DNA of 64,000 bases from contig JARGPI010000011.1 in the NCBI GenBank assembly GCA_029213005.1, positions 124,001-188,000 on the forward strand. The letters run 5' to 3'. The notes below the pieces were generated by a model. That model saw only the letters and a program-made list of their open reading frames with translations, was not told the DNA's origin and ran no database searches. Numbering within the stretch: position 1 is the stretch's first letter; each line of letters starts with the position of its first letter. The position numbers were made by a program, and so were the translations under genes. The stretch is from Verrucomicrobiales bacterium. Lineage in GTDB: Bacteria > Verrucomicrobiota > Verrucomicrobiia > Verrucomicrobiales > DEV007. Positions 37,490-45,925 of this stretch are shown here, piece by piece.

Positions 37490-38350
37490 ATGAAACGGTG
37501 GAATATTTTGTATCGCGGTCCCCTCTCAAGCTGTAACTATGGCTGCGAATACTGCCCATTTGCCAAAACCAGGAACACCCGGGAAGAGCTAAAGGACGAC
37601 GAAACCCGATTGCTTCGATTTGTCGATTGGGTAGCACATCAGACCGACCGGGAAATCGGTATTTTAATGACTCCCTGGGGTGAAGCGCTGATCCACCGCT
37701 ACTATCGCGATGCGATTAGACAACTCAGTCACCTACCCCATGTCTATCGAGTCGCCATACAGACGAACTTGAGCGCACCCGTCGATTTTCTCCGGGACTG
37801 CGACCTCGATACCGCCGCACTCTGGACAACCTACCACCCCACTCAAGTCAGGTTTGAGAAATTTCTGTCGCGCTGCCAGGACCTTGATGACATCGGTGCC
37901 CGATACAGTGTGGGAGTAGTGGCCTTAAAAGAGGCCGAAGATGATATCAAAAAACTGCACGCCGCGCTCAACCCAAATACCTACCTCTGGCTGAATGCCT
38001 ACAAGCGGGACCCTCGTTACTACGAGGAAAGTGATCTCAAAACATTTGCTGCGATCGACCCTCATTTCCGGACCAACACCACCTATCACGACAGTCTAGG
38101 CAAAGCTTGCCGGGCCGGTCACGAGTCCTTCACCATCGACGGCGAGGGAAATGCAAGGCGCTGTCATTTTGTCGACGAACCGCCGTTGGGTAATATCTAC
38201 CGCGACGGAAACCAGTTCCCCGGCAAACTGCAGCCACAGGCCTGCCCAAACCAGACCTGTGGTTGCCACATCGGCTATGTTCATCTCAAAACGATGGGGA
38301 TGGACAAGGTCTATGGCGACGGCATCCTCGAACGAATACCCGCCGAATGA
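37490..38350 (+). CDS. Radical SAM protein, STM4011 family
   Basis: 286 residues. The 4Fe-4S site is C15-x3-C19-x2-C22 in SCNYGCEYCPFAK, a usual radical SAM motif. Further blocks are GILMTPWGEALIHRYY, YRVAIQTNLSAPVDFL and LWTTYHPTQV. The C-terminal part has extra Cys (KACRAG, ARRCHFVDEPPLGNIY, CPNQTCGCHIGY) that may hold an auxiliary cluster. It matches the STM4011-type branch, whose genes usually sit beside STM4012, STM4013 and STM4014 partners; none is present here. Substrate unknown. It starts right after repeat DNA and is followed by a DksA-like gene. Confidence 0.82.
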   Translation: MKRWNILYRGPLSSCNYGCEYCPFAKTRNTREELKDDETRLLRFVDWVAHQTDREIGILMTPWGEALIHRYYRDAIRQLSHLPHVYRVAIQTNLSAPVDFLRDCDLDTAALWTTYHPTQVRFEKFLSRCQDLDDIGARYSVGVVALKEAEDDIKKLHAALNPNTYLWLNAYKRDPRYYEESDLKTFAAIDPHFRTNTTYHDSLGKACRAGHESFTIDGEGNARRCHFVDEPPLGNIYRDGNQFPGKLQPQACPNQTCGCHIGYVHLKTMGMDKVYGDGILERIPAE

Positions 38351-38396
38351 TTGATTATTCATTGGGCAATTAGGCGAATCAGGGCAATCGTAACCC

Positions 38397-38729
38397 ATGC
38401 TTACGGTTGACGAATTGGTGGAACTGGAAGTGCTGATCTCAGAAGAGATCGAAAAACTTCAGGTACGCTCAGCGGAATCAGCTGAGGAACGGGAAGCAAT
38501 CACTCCGGATGTGTCGATCGGGCGACTGTCCCGACTTGATGCCATGCAAATCCAGGAAATCGCTAAAGAAGGTGAGCGACGCAGAAAGGACCGTCTCCCC
38601 CGATTGGAATACGCCCTGGACCTCATCGATCTCGGCAAATATGGAAAATGCGAACGCTGCCATAACTGGATTCCCTTCGCGAGATTAAAGGAACAACCCG
38701 AAACTCTACTTTGCGCGGGCTGCGCTTAA
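38397..38729 (+). CDS. TraR/DksA-type zinc-finger protein
   Basis: 110 residues. A helical N-terminus (TVDELVELEVLISEEIEKLQ) is followed by RLSRLDAMQIQEIAKEGERRRKD and a C-terminal zinc finger C85-x2-C88...C106-x2-C109 (GKCERCHNWIPFARLKEQPE). It is likely to bind the secondary channel of RNA polymerase and modulate initiation with or without ppGpp. The stop abuts the bioF stop (convergent, no gap). Confidence 0.9.
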   Translation: MLTVDELVELEVLISEEIEKLQVRSAESAEEREAITPDVSIGRLSRLDAMQIQEIAKEGERRRKDRLPRLEYALDLIDLGKYGKCERCHNWIPFARLKEQPETLLCAGCA

Positions 38730-39869
38730 CTACCGATTTGATAGCAAACCGGAAGCGACAAATTTCTTTACATCCTCTTCCCGGTGCGCCGCTGACAGGG
38801 TAATCCGCAACCGCGCGGTTCCCCGGGGCACCGTGGGAAATCGGATCGCCGGAACCAGATAGCCCTTCTCGCGAAGTTGACTCGACACCGCGAGTGCCGC
38901 CTCATTTTCACCGATCACGACAGGAATAATCGCGCTGGTCGCCGATGGATCGACACAATGAATATTTCGCCAGAGTTTTTCTCTGAGGGAATCACCACTG
39001 TCGCTTTGCACCTTTTCCAGGGCGGCCGCAATCGTCTCAGCCAGGGCCGGAGAGGGTGCCGTTGAGTAAATAAAACTCCGGGCCCGGTTGATCAACCAAT
39101 CGATCCAGGCACGCTCCGCGCAGACGTAACCACCCGATAGTCCCACCGCTTTGCTAAAAGTCCCCATTTGAAAATCAATCATATCCTCCACCCCCAACTC
39201 CGCTGCGAGCCCTCTGCCCTGAGGCCCTATCACCCCAACCGCATGCGCCTCATCTACCATCAAGAGAGCTCCCGAGGAACGGGTCGCTTCGCAAATTTCC
39301 TTCAGAGGCGCAAGATCCCCATCCATACTGAAGACGGATTCCGTCACAACGAGAACCCGGCTTTGACCGGACTGATTTTTGTCCGCCCACTGAAGATGGG
39401 ATTTCAGTTTCTCCACGTTGTTATGCGGGAAAACCCGAATCGTCGCCCCGCTCATTTTGGCACCATCGATCAGGGAGGCGTGGCAAAGTTTATCGAGAAT
39501 TACAATATCTTCCTTCCCCACAACCGCCGTGATTGTTCCTGTCGCAGCGGCGAACCCCGATGAAAAAGTGAGCGCGGCGGCAGTCTTTTTCATCGCCGCG
39601 ATCGCCTCCTCCAACTCGATATGGGGAGCCATCGTCCCGCTGACCAGTCGCGAGGCACCGGAACCAATTCCATACTTCCCGATCGCTTCCTGATAGATCG
39701 CTTTTAAGCCGTCATCATTAGCGAGACCGAGGTAGTCGTTCGATGAAAAATTCAACAGCTGCTCCGGGCCGATTTCTATATCAGGGCGCTGAGGCCCGGA
39801 TAAAATCCGCAGCTCACGGCGCAGCCCGGAGGCCGATAGGTCGTCCAGATCCTGTTGCGGGTCTCGCAT
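38730..39869 (-). CDS. bioF: 8-amino-7-oxononanoate synthase (BioF family)
   Basis: 379 residues, fold type I PLP enzyme of the alpha-oxoamine synthase family. Motifs are NFSSNDYLGLAND, SGASRLVSGTMAPHIELE, LDKLCHASLIDGA, MVDEAHAVGVIGPQGRG and the PLP Lys in GTFSKAVGLSGGYV (near residue 238). It condenses pimeloyl-ACP or -CoA with alanine in biotin synthesis. The rest of the bio cluster is not adjacent, so a sister activity (KBL, or a sphingolipid/ketone synthase) cannot be fully excluded, but length and motifs fit BioF best. Confidence 0.87.
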   Translation of the reverse strand: MRDPQQDLDDLSASGLRRELRILSGPQRPDIEIGPEQLLNFSSNDYLGLANDDGLKAIYQEAIGKYGIGSGASRLVSGTMAPHIELEEAIAAMKKTAAALTFSSGFAAATGTITAVVGKEDIVILDKLCHASLIDGAKMSGATIRVFPHNNVEKLKSHLQWADKNQSGQSRVLVVTESVFSMDGDLAPLKEICEATRSSGALLMVDEAHAVGVIGPQGRGLAAELGVEDMIDFQMGTFSKAVGLSGGYVCAERAWIDWLINRARSFIYSTAPSPALAETIAAALEKVQSDSGDSLREKLWRNIHCVDPSATSAIIPVVIGENEAALAVSSQLREKGYLVPAIRFPTVPRGTARLRITLSAAHREEDVKKFVASGLLSNR

Positions 39870-39878
39870 CGATCCCGG

Positions 39879-41057
39879 TTAATACCGCTTTTTGCGCCGC
39901 TTTCCGGACTCCAGAAAATCGCGGGTCAGCAGGATGTCGACCGCCTTTTGCAAAACCCGGTCTTCCGGCGGTTCGGTGTCCCACTCAGTTTCCCTGCCGT
40001 TACTTTTTGCCAGGTAGTACTCCAACTCCGGATCGGTTCCCGCGACCAGTGCCGCTTCGTTCATTCTGGGACGCTCTTTTTGAAACAGGTAGGTATTGAG
40101 AGATTTCCCCGCTTGAGTCGCCTTGTAGACCTCGTGCTTCGACTCCACATCAGGATCGGTCGGCAACTCAGGAATGACTCCTTTTTGAAAGATCGAACTC
40201 TCGTCATCCAAAATCACTTCAGCGATGGCGTAGCGCAAAATCCGGTCATCCCCGATAGCGACATCCCGGTATTCCACCGTAAGACCTTTGGTTTTCTCTC
40301 CAATCACGAGACTCTTGTTTTTCCGCTGCAACACGGCGGCAATGATCTCACCGACATTTCCCGTCTCGTGATCAACGAGGATCACCACTTCTTTACCCCA
40401 GGAAACCGGATTGGGCTTCGAAGGAAACAGCACAGGGCGCTCATTTCCCGGACGGCGGATCTTGAACAGCAGCTCGTTAGGTGGTCGAAAGCGACTTAAA
40501 ATTTCCGAGGCGATCATAAAATCGGCCTGGGGCTGAGGGGATCGCAAATCGAGCAGGAGGGTTTTGATTTTTTCCTCCCCCCGGAATTCGGTCATAACCT
40601 GATCGAAGGACGACAGCTCATCTTTACTGAAACGACCAAACCGGATGTAGGCAATCTCATCGTTAACCCGCGCGGAATGAAAGGGATATGGCGAGTCCCG
40701 GGCCGAGCGGGATGCCTCCGTCAGCAACATAGCTCCAAAATCGAGGCGTTCGAGAAGTCCCTGAATAGCGGCGCGGTTTAACGAAAGATAATCCAGATCT
40801 TCCCGCTTAATATACTCCGACCGCAGCAGACGAAAGGCTTCCTGAAGATTCGCTTGATTCAAACCATCGACCAGTGTTTCCAAACTGTATCCGGTGAGGT
40901 CATTCACCGAGCCCTGCTGAATTTCCAGAGTACCCTTTTGAATCGCGATTTCCGCCGAATGCAACTCAGCCGGTGTTGTGATCGGCTCTTTTTCATCCGC
41001 CAGGAGCGATGAAAAACAGATTAAAATTACCCAAACGGATCTGAAACAGCTCCCCAT
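39879..41057 (-). CDS. S41-peptidase-like secreted protein lacking catalytic residues
   Basis: About 392 residues from the ATG at 41057 with a signal peptide (MGSCFRSVWVILICFSSLLA). An ATG at 41096 is an alternative. The region about 130-310 follows the S41 (CtpA/tail-specific protease) fold: IAYIRFGRFSKDELSSFDQV, LLLDLRSPQPQAD, KEVVILVDHETGNVGEIIAAVLQ split at the usual Ser block, and VIGEKTKGLTVEYRD. In active enzymes the serine lies in G-[ST]-A-S-A-[AS]-E-I; here it reads ETGNVGEI. The Lys of the GEKTxGKG block reads Leu. It is therefore probably a non-catalytic S41-like protein. The C-terminal tail is basic (SGKRRKKRY). It follows the PQQ propeller gene on the same strand. Confidence 0.75.
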   Translation of the reverse strand: MGSCFRSVWVILICFSSLLADEKEPITTPAELHSAEIAIQKGTLEIQQGSVNDLTGYSLETLVDGLNQANLQEAFRLLRSEYIKREDLDYLSLNRAAIQGLLERLDFGAMLLTEASRSARDSPYPFHSARVNDEIAYIRFGRFSKDELSSFDQVMTEFRGEEKIKTLLLDLRSPQPQADFMIASEILSRFRPPNELLFKIRRPGNERPVLFPSKPNPVSWGKEVVILVDHETGNVGEIIAAVLQRKNKSLVIGEKTKGLTVEYRDVAIGDDRILRYAIAEVILDDESSIFQKGVIPELPTDPDVESKHEVYKATQAGKSLNTYLFQKERPRMNEAALVAGTDPELEYYLAKSNGRETEWDTEPPEDRVLQKAVDILLTRDFLESGKRRKKRY

Positions 41058-41099
41058 AGGTCGGATGATAAGGGTCAGAAGCATGAATTTCCACATAAA

Positions 41100-42416
41100 C
41101 TATGATTTACTGAGATCATAACAGATTAGCCGCCGTCCCATCTCATTTTGATTAATAAACAGTCGGCCATTGCTAATCACCGGCGGCGCCCAGGTTTCCG
41201 GAGCATAAAAAAGACGTCCCTTCGACATGATGGCCGGCCCCCGGGAGGAAAGCACAAAACGGACCAGCGAACCATTCTCACTGATACAGAGAAACGTCCC
41301 CGCCACATAAATCATGTGGGCATGCCCCATACTGATCGGGATATCGCGACCTTTCCAGGGGATCGTGGTTTTGAAAAAGCCCTCATTCCAGTATTGGCGG
41401 CCCGTCATCGCATCAAAAGCACACATCAGACCGGAATTTCCGCTGAACCCGTAAATGATCCCATCGTGGTAAATCGGAGTTTGGAACTGGCAGTTGAAAT
41501 CGCGGGACGTCCAGAGAACCCGTGCCTTGAAGTTCTCATCGTAACTCAGCATGACGCCTCCCTTGCCGTAATCCTCCGTAATGAAAATGCGATTTTGGCC
41601 ACAGGGAACCGGTGCCGCCGCATTAACGCTCGCGAAATTGTCCGATCGCCAGAAAAATTCATCATCAAGCTCCCCGTTCTCCGGATCGATGCAAAGCAAT
41701 CCGCCATGTGGGGGCTTCACCTTCCCGCCCGCAAAGACAAAGAGGCGATCCACCCCGTTGATTTCTGTCACGATCGGCGAAGAATAGCTTCCGTTCCAGG
41801 CGTGAGAAGTCCGCCAGATCTCCTCTCCCGTCTTTTTATCCAGCGCCACCACACAGGCACCGGGAGCTCCGACATGAACAATCAGCTTGTCCTGATAAGG
41901 CAGCGGGCACGACCCATAGCCAAAGAAAAACGGAGATTCCCCAAAACGCTCCGCGAGATTCATCTGCCAGACGATTTTACCCGTGGCGAGTTCAAAAGCG
42001 ATCAGATCGCCGTCATTTCCCAGAGTGTAGATCGTCTTCGTCTCCACGTCAGCGACCGGACTGGATCTCGGCATATCCGTCACTCCATAGGATTGATCGA
42101 TCTTCACGGCGTAACTGTGTTTCCATTTCACCTCACCGGTCTTTGCATCGAGACAGTGGATGACCTCCTCACTTTCAACGAGATGCATCAGCACAACCAT
42201 GTCATCGACCACGATGGGTCCCGCATGCCCTTTGCCCTTTTCAAATTCCCAGAGCTTTTCAGGACCCTCCTCCGGAAAATTCAGATCGAGCTCCGTTTCA
42301 TCGCAATACAAATTCAGATGAGGCCCGAGAAAGTGCGGCCAGTCATCAGCCCGCACGGAGGAAACCGCAGAGATCGCAAAAACAGTGAGAATGAGGTATC
42401 GGAAGCTATGAAACAT
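41100..42416 (-). CDS. Secreted PQQ-type beta-propeller protein
   Basis: About 438 residues from the ATG at 42416 with a signal peptide (MFHSFRYLILTVFAISAV, ending near SVRA). A longer start at 42473 is possible. The mature protein starts DDWPHFLGPHLN, the typical opening of PVC PQQ-like propellers, and has repeats WKHSYAVKIDQSYGVTD, IYTLGNDGDLIAFELATGKIVW, VVALDKKTGEEIWRTSH and MCAFDAMTGRQYWNEG. Such proteins may bind quinone-like cofactors or act as scaffolds like BamB. It probably forms a transcription unit with the S41-like gene (42-nt gap). Confidence 0.88.
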   Translation of the reverse strand: MFHSFRYLILTVFAISAVSSVRADDWPHFLGPHLNLYCDETELDLNFPEEGPEKLWEFEKGKGHAGPIVVDDMVVLMHLVESEEVIHCLDAKTGEVKWKHSYAVKIDQSYGVTDMPRSSPVADVETKTIYTLGNDGDLIAFELATGKIVWQMNLAERFGESPFFFGYGSCPLPYQDKLIVHVGAPGACVVALDKKTGEEIWRTSHAWNGSYSSPIVTEINGVDRLFVFAGGKVKPPHGGLLCIDPENGELDDEFFWRSDNFASVNAAAPVPCGQNRIFITEDYGKGGVMLSYDENFKARVLWTSRDFNCQFQTPIYHDGIIYGFSGNSGLMCAFDAMTGRQYWNEGFFKTTIPWKGRDIPISMGHAHMIYVAGTFLCISENGSLVRFVLSSRGPAIMSKGRLFYAPETWAPPVISNGRLFINQNEMGRRLICYDLSKS

Positions 42417-42839
42417 CGGCCTAAGTCTAAACGTGAAATATCGGATTGAAGCAACTTTTTCACGTACAAACAACGACTAAGACGCCCTCCCATTGGAGGA
42501 AATCCGATACCGCTGGCTGGACAGCCACCATATTTTGAGTTTCCAACGCCAAATTGAATCATTTTAACCACACAGCCTCGCCTGAACTCACGCGCCGATT
42601 CAAAAGCCAAAAAAAACGGTCCTCAAGCCAACCCGAAAGCGGGATCCGCAACTCATTCATCAGTGTCATCCAATGGACCTCATCCTTTCGCTCTTATCCG
42701 TGCTAAAAAATCTCCCTCACAAACCGCCAGCCTGTCGTCGGGTGCGGAGACCCTCCACTACGTTCGCTAAATCCAGCGCCATTCGCCATAGGCTAATACT
42801 TGAAATGAACCCGGGGCAGCAGAAGATAGCGCTACAAAA
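42417..42839. other. 423-bp gene-free region
   Basis: No convincing gene on either strand. The minus strand between about 42740 and 42810 has a coding-like but stop-interrupted stretch (codons reading LWRMALDLANVVEGLRTRRQ), which resembles dispersed repeat-type sequence often seen in PVC genomes. An A-run (42611-42618) sits nearby. It leads into a block of accessory small genes. Confidence 0.5.
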
Positions 42840-43307
42840 ATGGAAACCCTTTTATTCTTACTGGTATTGTTTGGTGGCGGGTATCTATGGCTTGCAGGGA
42901 AAGACAGATTTGACGAATTTCGAACAAGGAGGCTGCTTGCGAAGCTGGCCCTTGAAAGGAGACGGAAGGATTTTGATGAATTTTGGGCTAGTTCGTCTCA
43001 GTCATTCTCTAAAGAAGTTGCATCGTTTATGTATTCTTTGATAAGAGAGCTTTTGCAGGAACTTAATTTCCACCCCGACTTCCCTTTACATCCTGAAGAT
43101 CACTTGCTGAAGATCCTGGGTAACAACGAATACTACACAGAGCATATTTTCGATATAACAGTTGAGGAGTTTGCCAGCGACGACTTCGATTTTGACGATG
43201 ACTATTTTGTGTTCCCAAAGATGGTCGAAAAGACGGTCGATGAGTTAATAACCGTCACAGATTCTTACATTCAAAATATTCAAAATCATAAAAAAAGACC
43301 CCGATGA
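42840..43307 (+). CDS. Hypothetical protein with N-terminal membrane helix
   Basis: 155 residues. TM helix LFLLVLFGGGYLWLAG at the start, then a positively charged amphipathic stretch (RTRRLLAKLALERRRKDF), and an acidic C-terminal half (SDDFDFDDDYFVF). Family not recognised. The stop overlaps the start of the next gene by 4 nt (ATGA), so the two are translationally coupled. Confidence 0.65.
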   Translation: METLLFLLVLFGGGYLWLAGKDRFDEFRTRRLLAKLALERRRKDFDEFWASSSQSFSKEVASFMYSLIRELLQELNFHPDFPLHPEDHLLKILGNNEYYTEHIFDITVEEFASDDFDFDDDYFVFPKMVEKTVDELITVTDSYIQNIQNHKKRPR

Positions 43308-43639
43308 AGTTAAAAGCAAAGACCTTACTTTGGATCGCTTTTACTATCGGATCAGCCTCATCGATTTCGGCAGGATTTTCGTTTCTCCTATGGGCCGACC
43401 TTGCGGTGCACTTTAAAGCGACTCAGCACTATCCCGAAGGAGGATTGGCATTTTCATTCGCATTTTATCCTTGGCTGTTCACCCTGATTTCTGGACTTTT
43501 ATACACTCTTTTTCTCGCAACTCTTACGATCCACCTCGTTGCCACTCGATTTCGACTTCAAAAATCAATCGCGCTGTTTTCACTGACGATAATATCTGCT
43601 ATACCATTCCCTACCTTGCTCGCAATGATTCTTAGCTGA
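43304..43639 (+). CDS. Small membrane protein
   Basis: 111 residues with three hydrophobic segments (WIAFTIGSASSISAGFSFLLW, AFYPWLFTLISGLLYTLFLAT, IALFSLTIISAIPFPTLLAM). It is coupled to the previous gene by an ATGA overlap. No family recognised. A pairing of a soluble-tailed membrane protein with a small integral partner is compatible with an envelope or immunity function, but nothing in the sequence shows which. Confidence 0.6.
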   Translation: MKLKAKTLLWIAFTIGSASSISAGFSFLLWADLAVHFKATQHYPEGGLAFSFAFYPWLFTLISGLLYTLFLATLTIHLVATRFRLQKSIALFSLTIISAIPFPTLLAMILS

Positions 43640-43876
43640 ACCCACGCGCTTTTGCCCGCTACTACTTTTCAGAAAACATATTGGAATATTGAGGGCAGGC
43701 CTGGCCCCGGATTACTATTGTTCAATGTTTTTGCCCCCCGTCCCCTTACATTTACGTGCTGTTGACGCCGAAAGATGCAAGGGGAGCTTCGCTTGGGGAC
43801 CAGCTTTGCTTTAAAACAGCCTGTCTGTTCCGGCGCTTGGCGAGCTTCTTTCTCGTTTCAGGTCCAGGGAATAATA
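43640..43876. other. 237-bp non-coding region
   Basis: No gene. A C-rich block (GCCCCCCGTCCCC, about 43733-43745) and GC-rich repeat-like sequence (43761-43850) lie here, between convergent accessory genes. Confidence 0.4.
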
Positions 43877-44272
43877 TTAAGTAAGATGCCAGACGCGGTC
43901 TACCTTGAAAGCGTCAAGAGCTCCGTCCTTTGATAAAATCGGAATTCCGGCATCGATTGCCTGTGCGGCAAGAATCCTGTCGAAAGGATCCCGGTGGACG
44001 GCTTCAAATTTCGCTGCTCTGGCCGAAGCACTGAGTGTGACAGTTTTCTCAACCCATCCTTCAGCGCCTACCTCATCCGCCAGATTGTCGACGAGTTGGG
44101 GAGGTAGCTGAAGCTTCCCGAGTCTGTTTTTAAGCAGCATTTCATATCCGGAAATCGCACTGAAATAGATCGTATTTTCGGAATCCGAGACAATCTCAGC
44201 GACTGATTTTGGTAAATTCGAGTCGTTCGCCCACCACCACAAGGCGACATGGGTATCGAGTAAATAGTCCAT
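43877..44272 (-). CDS. PIN-domain toxin (VapC-like)
   Basis: 131 residues. Acidic residues of the PIN nuclease are in place: Asp6 (YLLDTHVALWW), Glu44 (SGYEMLLKNR), Asp95/Asp98 (HRDPFDRILAAQA) and Asp116 (LSKDGALD). The THVALWW start and HRDPFDR block mark the subgroup of VapC-like toxins paired with Phd-type antitoxins. It likely cleaves RNA, commonly tRNA or rRNA. Its start directly abuts the antitoxin stop. Confidence 0.92.
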   Translation of the reverse strand: MDYLLDTHVALWWWANDSNLPKSVAEIVSDSENTIYFSAISGYEMLLKNRLGKLQLPPQLVDNLADEVGAEGWVEKTVTLSASARAAKFEAVHRDPFDRILAAQAIDAGIPILSKDGALDAFKVDRVWHLT

Positions 44273-44497
44273 TTAGTTTTCCCAGGCTGCCAATTCCTCT
44301 TCGATTAAGGGTTCGAAAAAATTGTCCATTTGAATCTGACCGGCAAATCGGCCGGGAACGGATTTTTGTTTAATGGAAACTGGTTCCAGCCTTACCAATG
44401 GCCTTCCTGCTTTGGCAATAATAACCTCCTCTCCTTCGAGAGCGGCTTTTAAAAGCTTGGATAGCGTACTTTTGGCTTCATGAACATTAACGATCAT
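44273..44497 (-). CDS. Phd/VapB-type antitoxin
   Basis: 74 residues. The N-terminal MIVNVHEAKSTLSKLLKAAL and VIIAKAGRPLVRLEPV are the prevent-host-death DNA-binding domain; the C-terminus (NFFEPLIEEELAAWEN) is acidic and should wrap the toxin. It precedes the toxin gene with no gap, the usual arrangement. Probably represses its own promoter. Confidence 0.9.
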   Translation of the reverse strand: MIVNVHEAKSTLSKLLKAALEGEEVIIAKAGRPLVRLEPVSIKQKSVPGRFAGQIQMDNFFEPLIEEELAAWEN

Positions 44498-44505
44498 TGG
44501 TCTAG

Positions 44506-44526
44506 ATTAGCTAATAAGTTGGCTAA
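44506..44526 (-). promoter_or_regulatory. Candidate autoregulatory operator of the toxin-antitoxin pair
   Basis: A perfect palindrome ATTAGCTAAT (44506-44515) and a second half-site TTGGCTAA (44519-44526) 12 bp on form TTAGCTAA/TTGGCTAA direct repeats just upstream of the antitoxin start. Position and spacing fit a Phd-type operator; this is inference. The remainder of 44527-44703 shows no gene. Confidence 0.4.
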
Positions 44527-44703
44527 GTCAAGTTTTAGGCGCTGCTGCGTATGGTGCCATTCCGCTTGAGCCACTCAATTCTATTACGGCGATTGTGATA
44601 GTGATTGGAGGGGTTATAATTGGTTTGCGATGGGATTCCTAACTTCGATCCGTTTTGCCCCTTCCAAATTCCCGGAATGATATTTTTGTGCTAAACTCCG
44701 CTA

Positions 44704-45867
44704 ATGAAGACCGAGCTGTCCGCCCTTGCCCTCCCCGTTCTCTTAAGTTTTTTCTTTCTAACTGGTTGTGGTGGTAGTGATCCGGATAGTGCAAACTCAT
44801 CGAACCGCCGGCAAATTTCCGAAGCGGAAATCGAGCTGCGCTCGAAATGGAAGCAGCGTCAAGTTCGGGACCGGCATCACAATAAGGAAGTCGCCGGGGA
44901 GATCTTAAAACTGGCATTTGCTGACGACATCGAAACTCTGGAAAGTCGTTATCAGCAATATCGATCTGAGGGAGGACACACGGAGTCGGGGGATCGTAAG
45001 TTGGTAGCCTTCTACAGTGTTTTCGGTCAATACTCCGATTGGAACCAGGTTGATCCAGAGCGGTATTACGGGGATCTGGAAACCATGCTGAAAAAATGGA
45101 TAGAGACCTATCCCGAGTCACCCGGGCCTATTGTAGCTCTTGCCGCCCTCTACACAAACTGGGCCTGGCACTGGCGATCAGCTAAGTGGGCTTCTGAGGT
45201 AAACAACAAGCAATGGGAGGGTTTTCGCGATTCGCTCGACAAAGCCAGTGATGTCTTAACGACTTACGAAGAAGTCGGGAAGGAAGATGGCCAGTTTCAC
45301 CGGATAAAATTAAAAGTGGGACTTGGCCAATCATGGCCTCATGAGAAAATGCAGGCGACGTTCGACTCATCGCAGGAGATAGTACCCGACTATTGGGGCA
45401 GCTACTATGCGGTATGCTATTTCCTTCTGCCCCGATGGTATGGAGAAAACGAATCGGATTGGCACGATTGGCTTGTTAATGAGTTGGGAAATGCATCTGA
45501 AAAAGTCGACTCTACCAGGTTGGACGAAATCTATGCACAGGTTTGTGTCGCACTTCACAACGTGGCATACAACGGGCGGGATGAACCGAGAATGACGGAA
45601 GTCATCGACATCGATTGGGAGAGATTGAAACGAGGCGCTAATTCCTGGATGACTCGATTTCCTCAAGCATCCCGTTTACCCTCCCGATATTTGCTTACAG
45701 CCATGTATGCCGGCGATTTCCCCGAGGCGAAGAAGATCGTCGAGTCGATGAATTTCGAATACGACGGCTGGGAATGGTGGGGCAAAGATGACCCTCAATT
45801 TTTCGGAATTCTGGAGTTTCTTCAAAATTGGACAGAGGAGTCAGATCAGGGTGAAAATCCAGAGTAG
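44704..45867 (+). CDS. Hypothetical lipoprotein with helical repeats
   Basis: 387 residues. The lipobox LTGC (FFLTGCGGS) with a hydrophobic n-region identifies a lipoprotein signal; Cys is near residue 22. The mature part is rich in Trp, Tyr and charged helices (QIDPERYYGDLETML-like, PGPIVALAALYTNWAWHWRSA, WYGENESDWHDWL). This resembles TPR-like helical proteins such as DUF4034 but no confident family is assigned. It is monocistronic and followed by the DUF2007 protein on the same strand. Confidence 0.7.
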   Translation: MKTELSALALPVLLSFFFLTGCGGSDPDSANSSNRRQISEAEIELRSKWKQRQVRDRHHNKEVAGEILKLAFADDIETLESRYQQYRSEGGHTESGDRKLVAFYSVFGQYSDWNQVDPERYYGDLETMLKKWIETYPESPGPIVALAALYTNWAWHWRSAKWASEVNNKQWEGFRDSLDKASDVLTTYEEVGKEDGQFHRIKLKVGLGQSWPHEKMQATFDSSQEIVPDYWGSYYAVCYFLLPRWYGENESDWHDWLVNELGNASEKVDSTRLDEIYAQVCVALHNVAYNGRDEPRMTEVIDIDWERLKRGANSWMTRFPQASRLPSRYLLTAMYAGDFPEAKKIVESMNFEYDGWEWWGKDDPQFFGILEFLQNWTEESDQGENPE

Positions 45868-45925
45868 ATTGTGAACAGTTGAGAAATATCAGGTCGCGAA
45901 CCAGAAAGTAAGGTAAATTTTTACC

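Noticed and set aside
41148..42449. Plus-strand frame of 433 codons over the PQQ propeller gene
   Set aside because: Antisense shadow; the propeller frame has a signal peptide and clear repeats.
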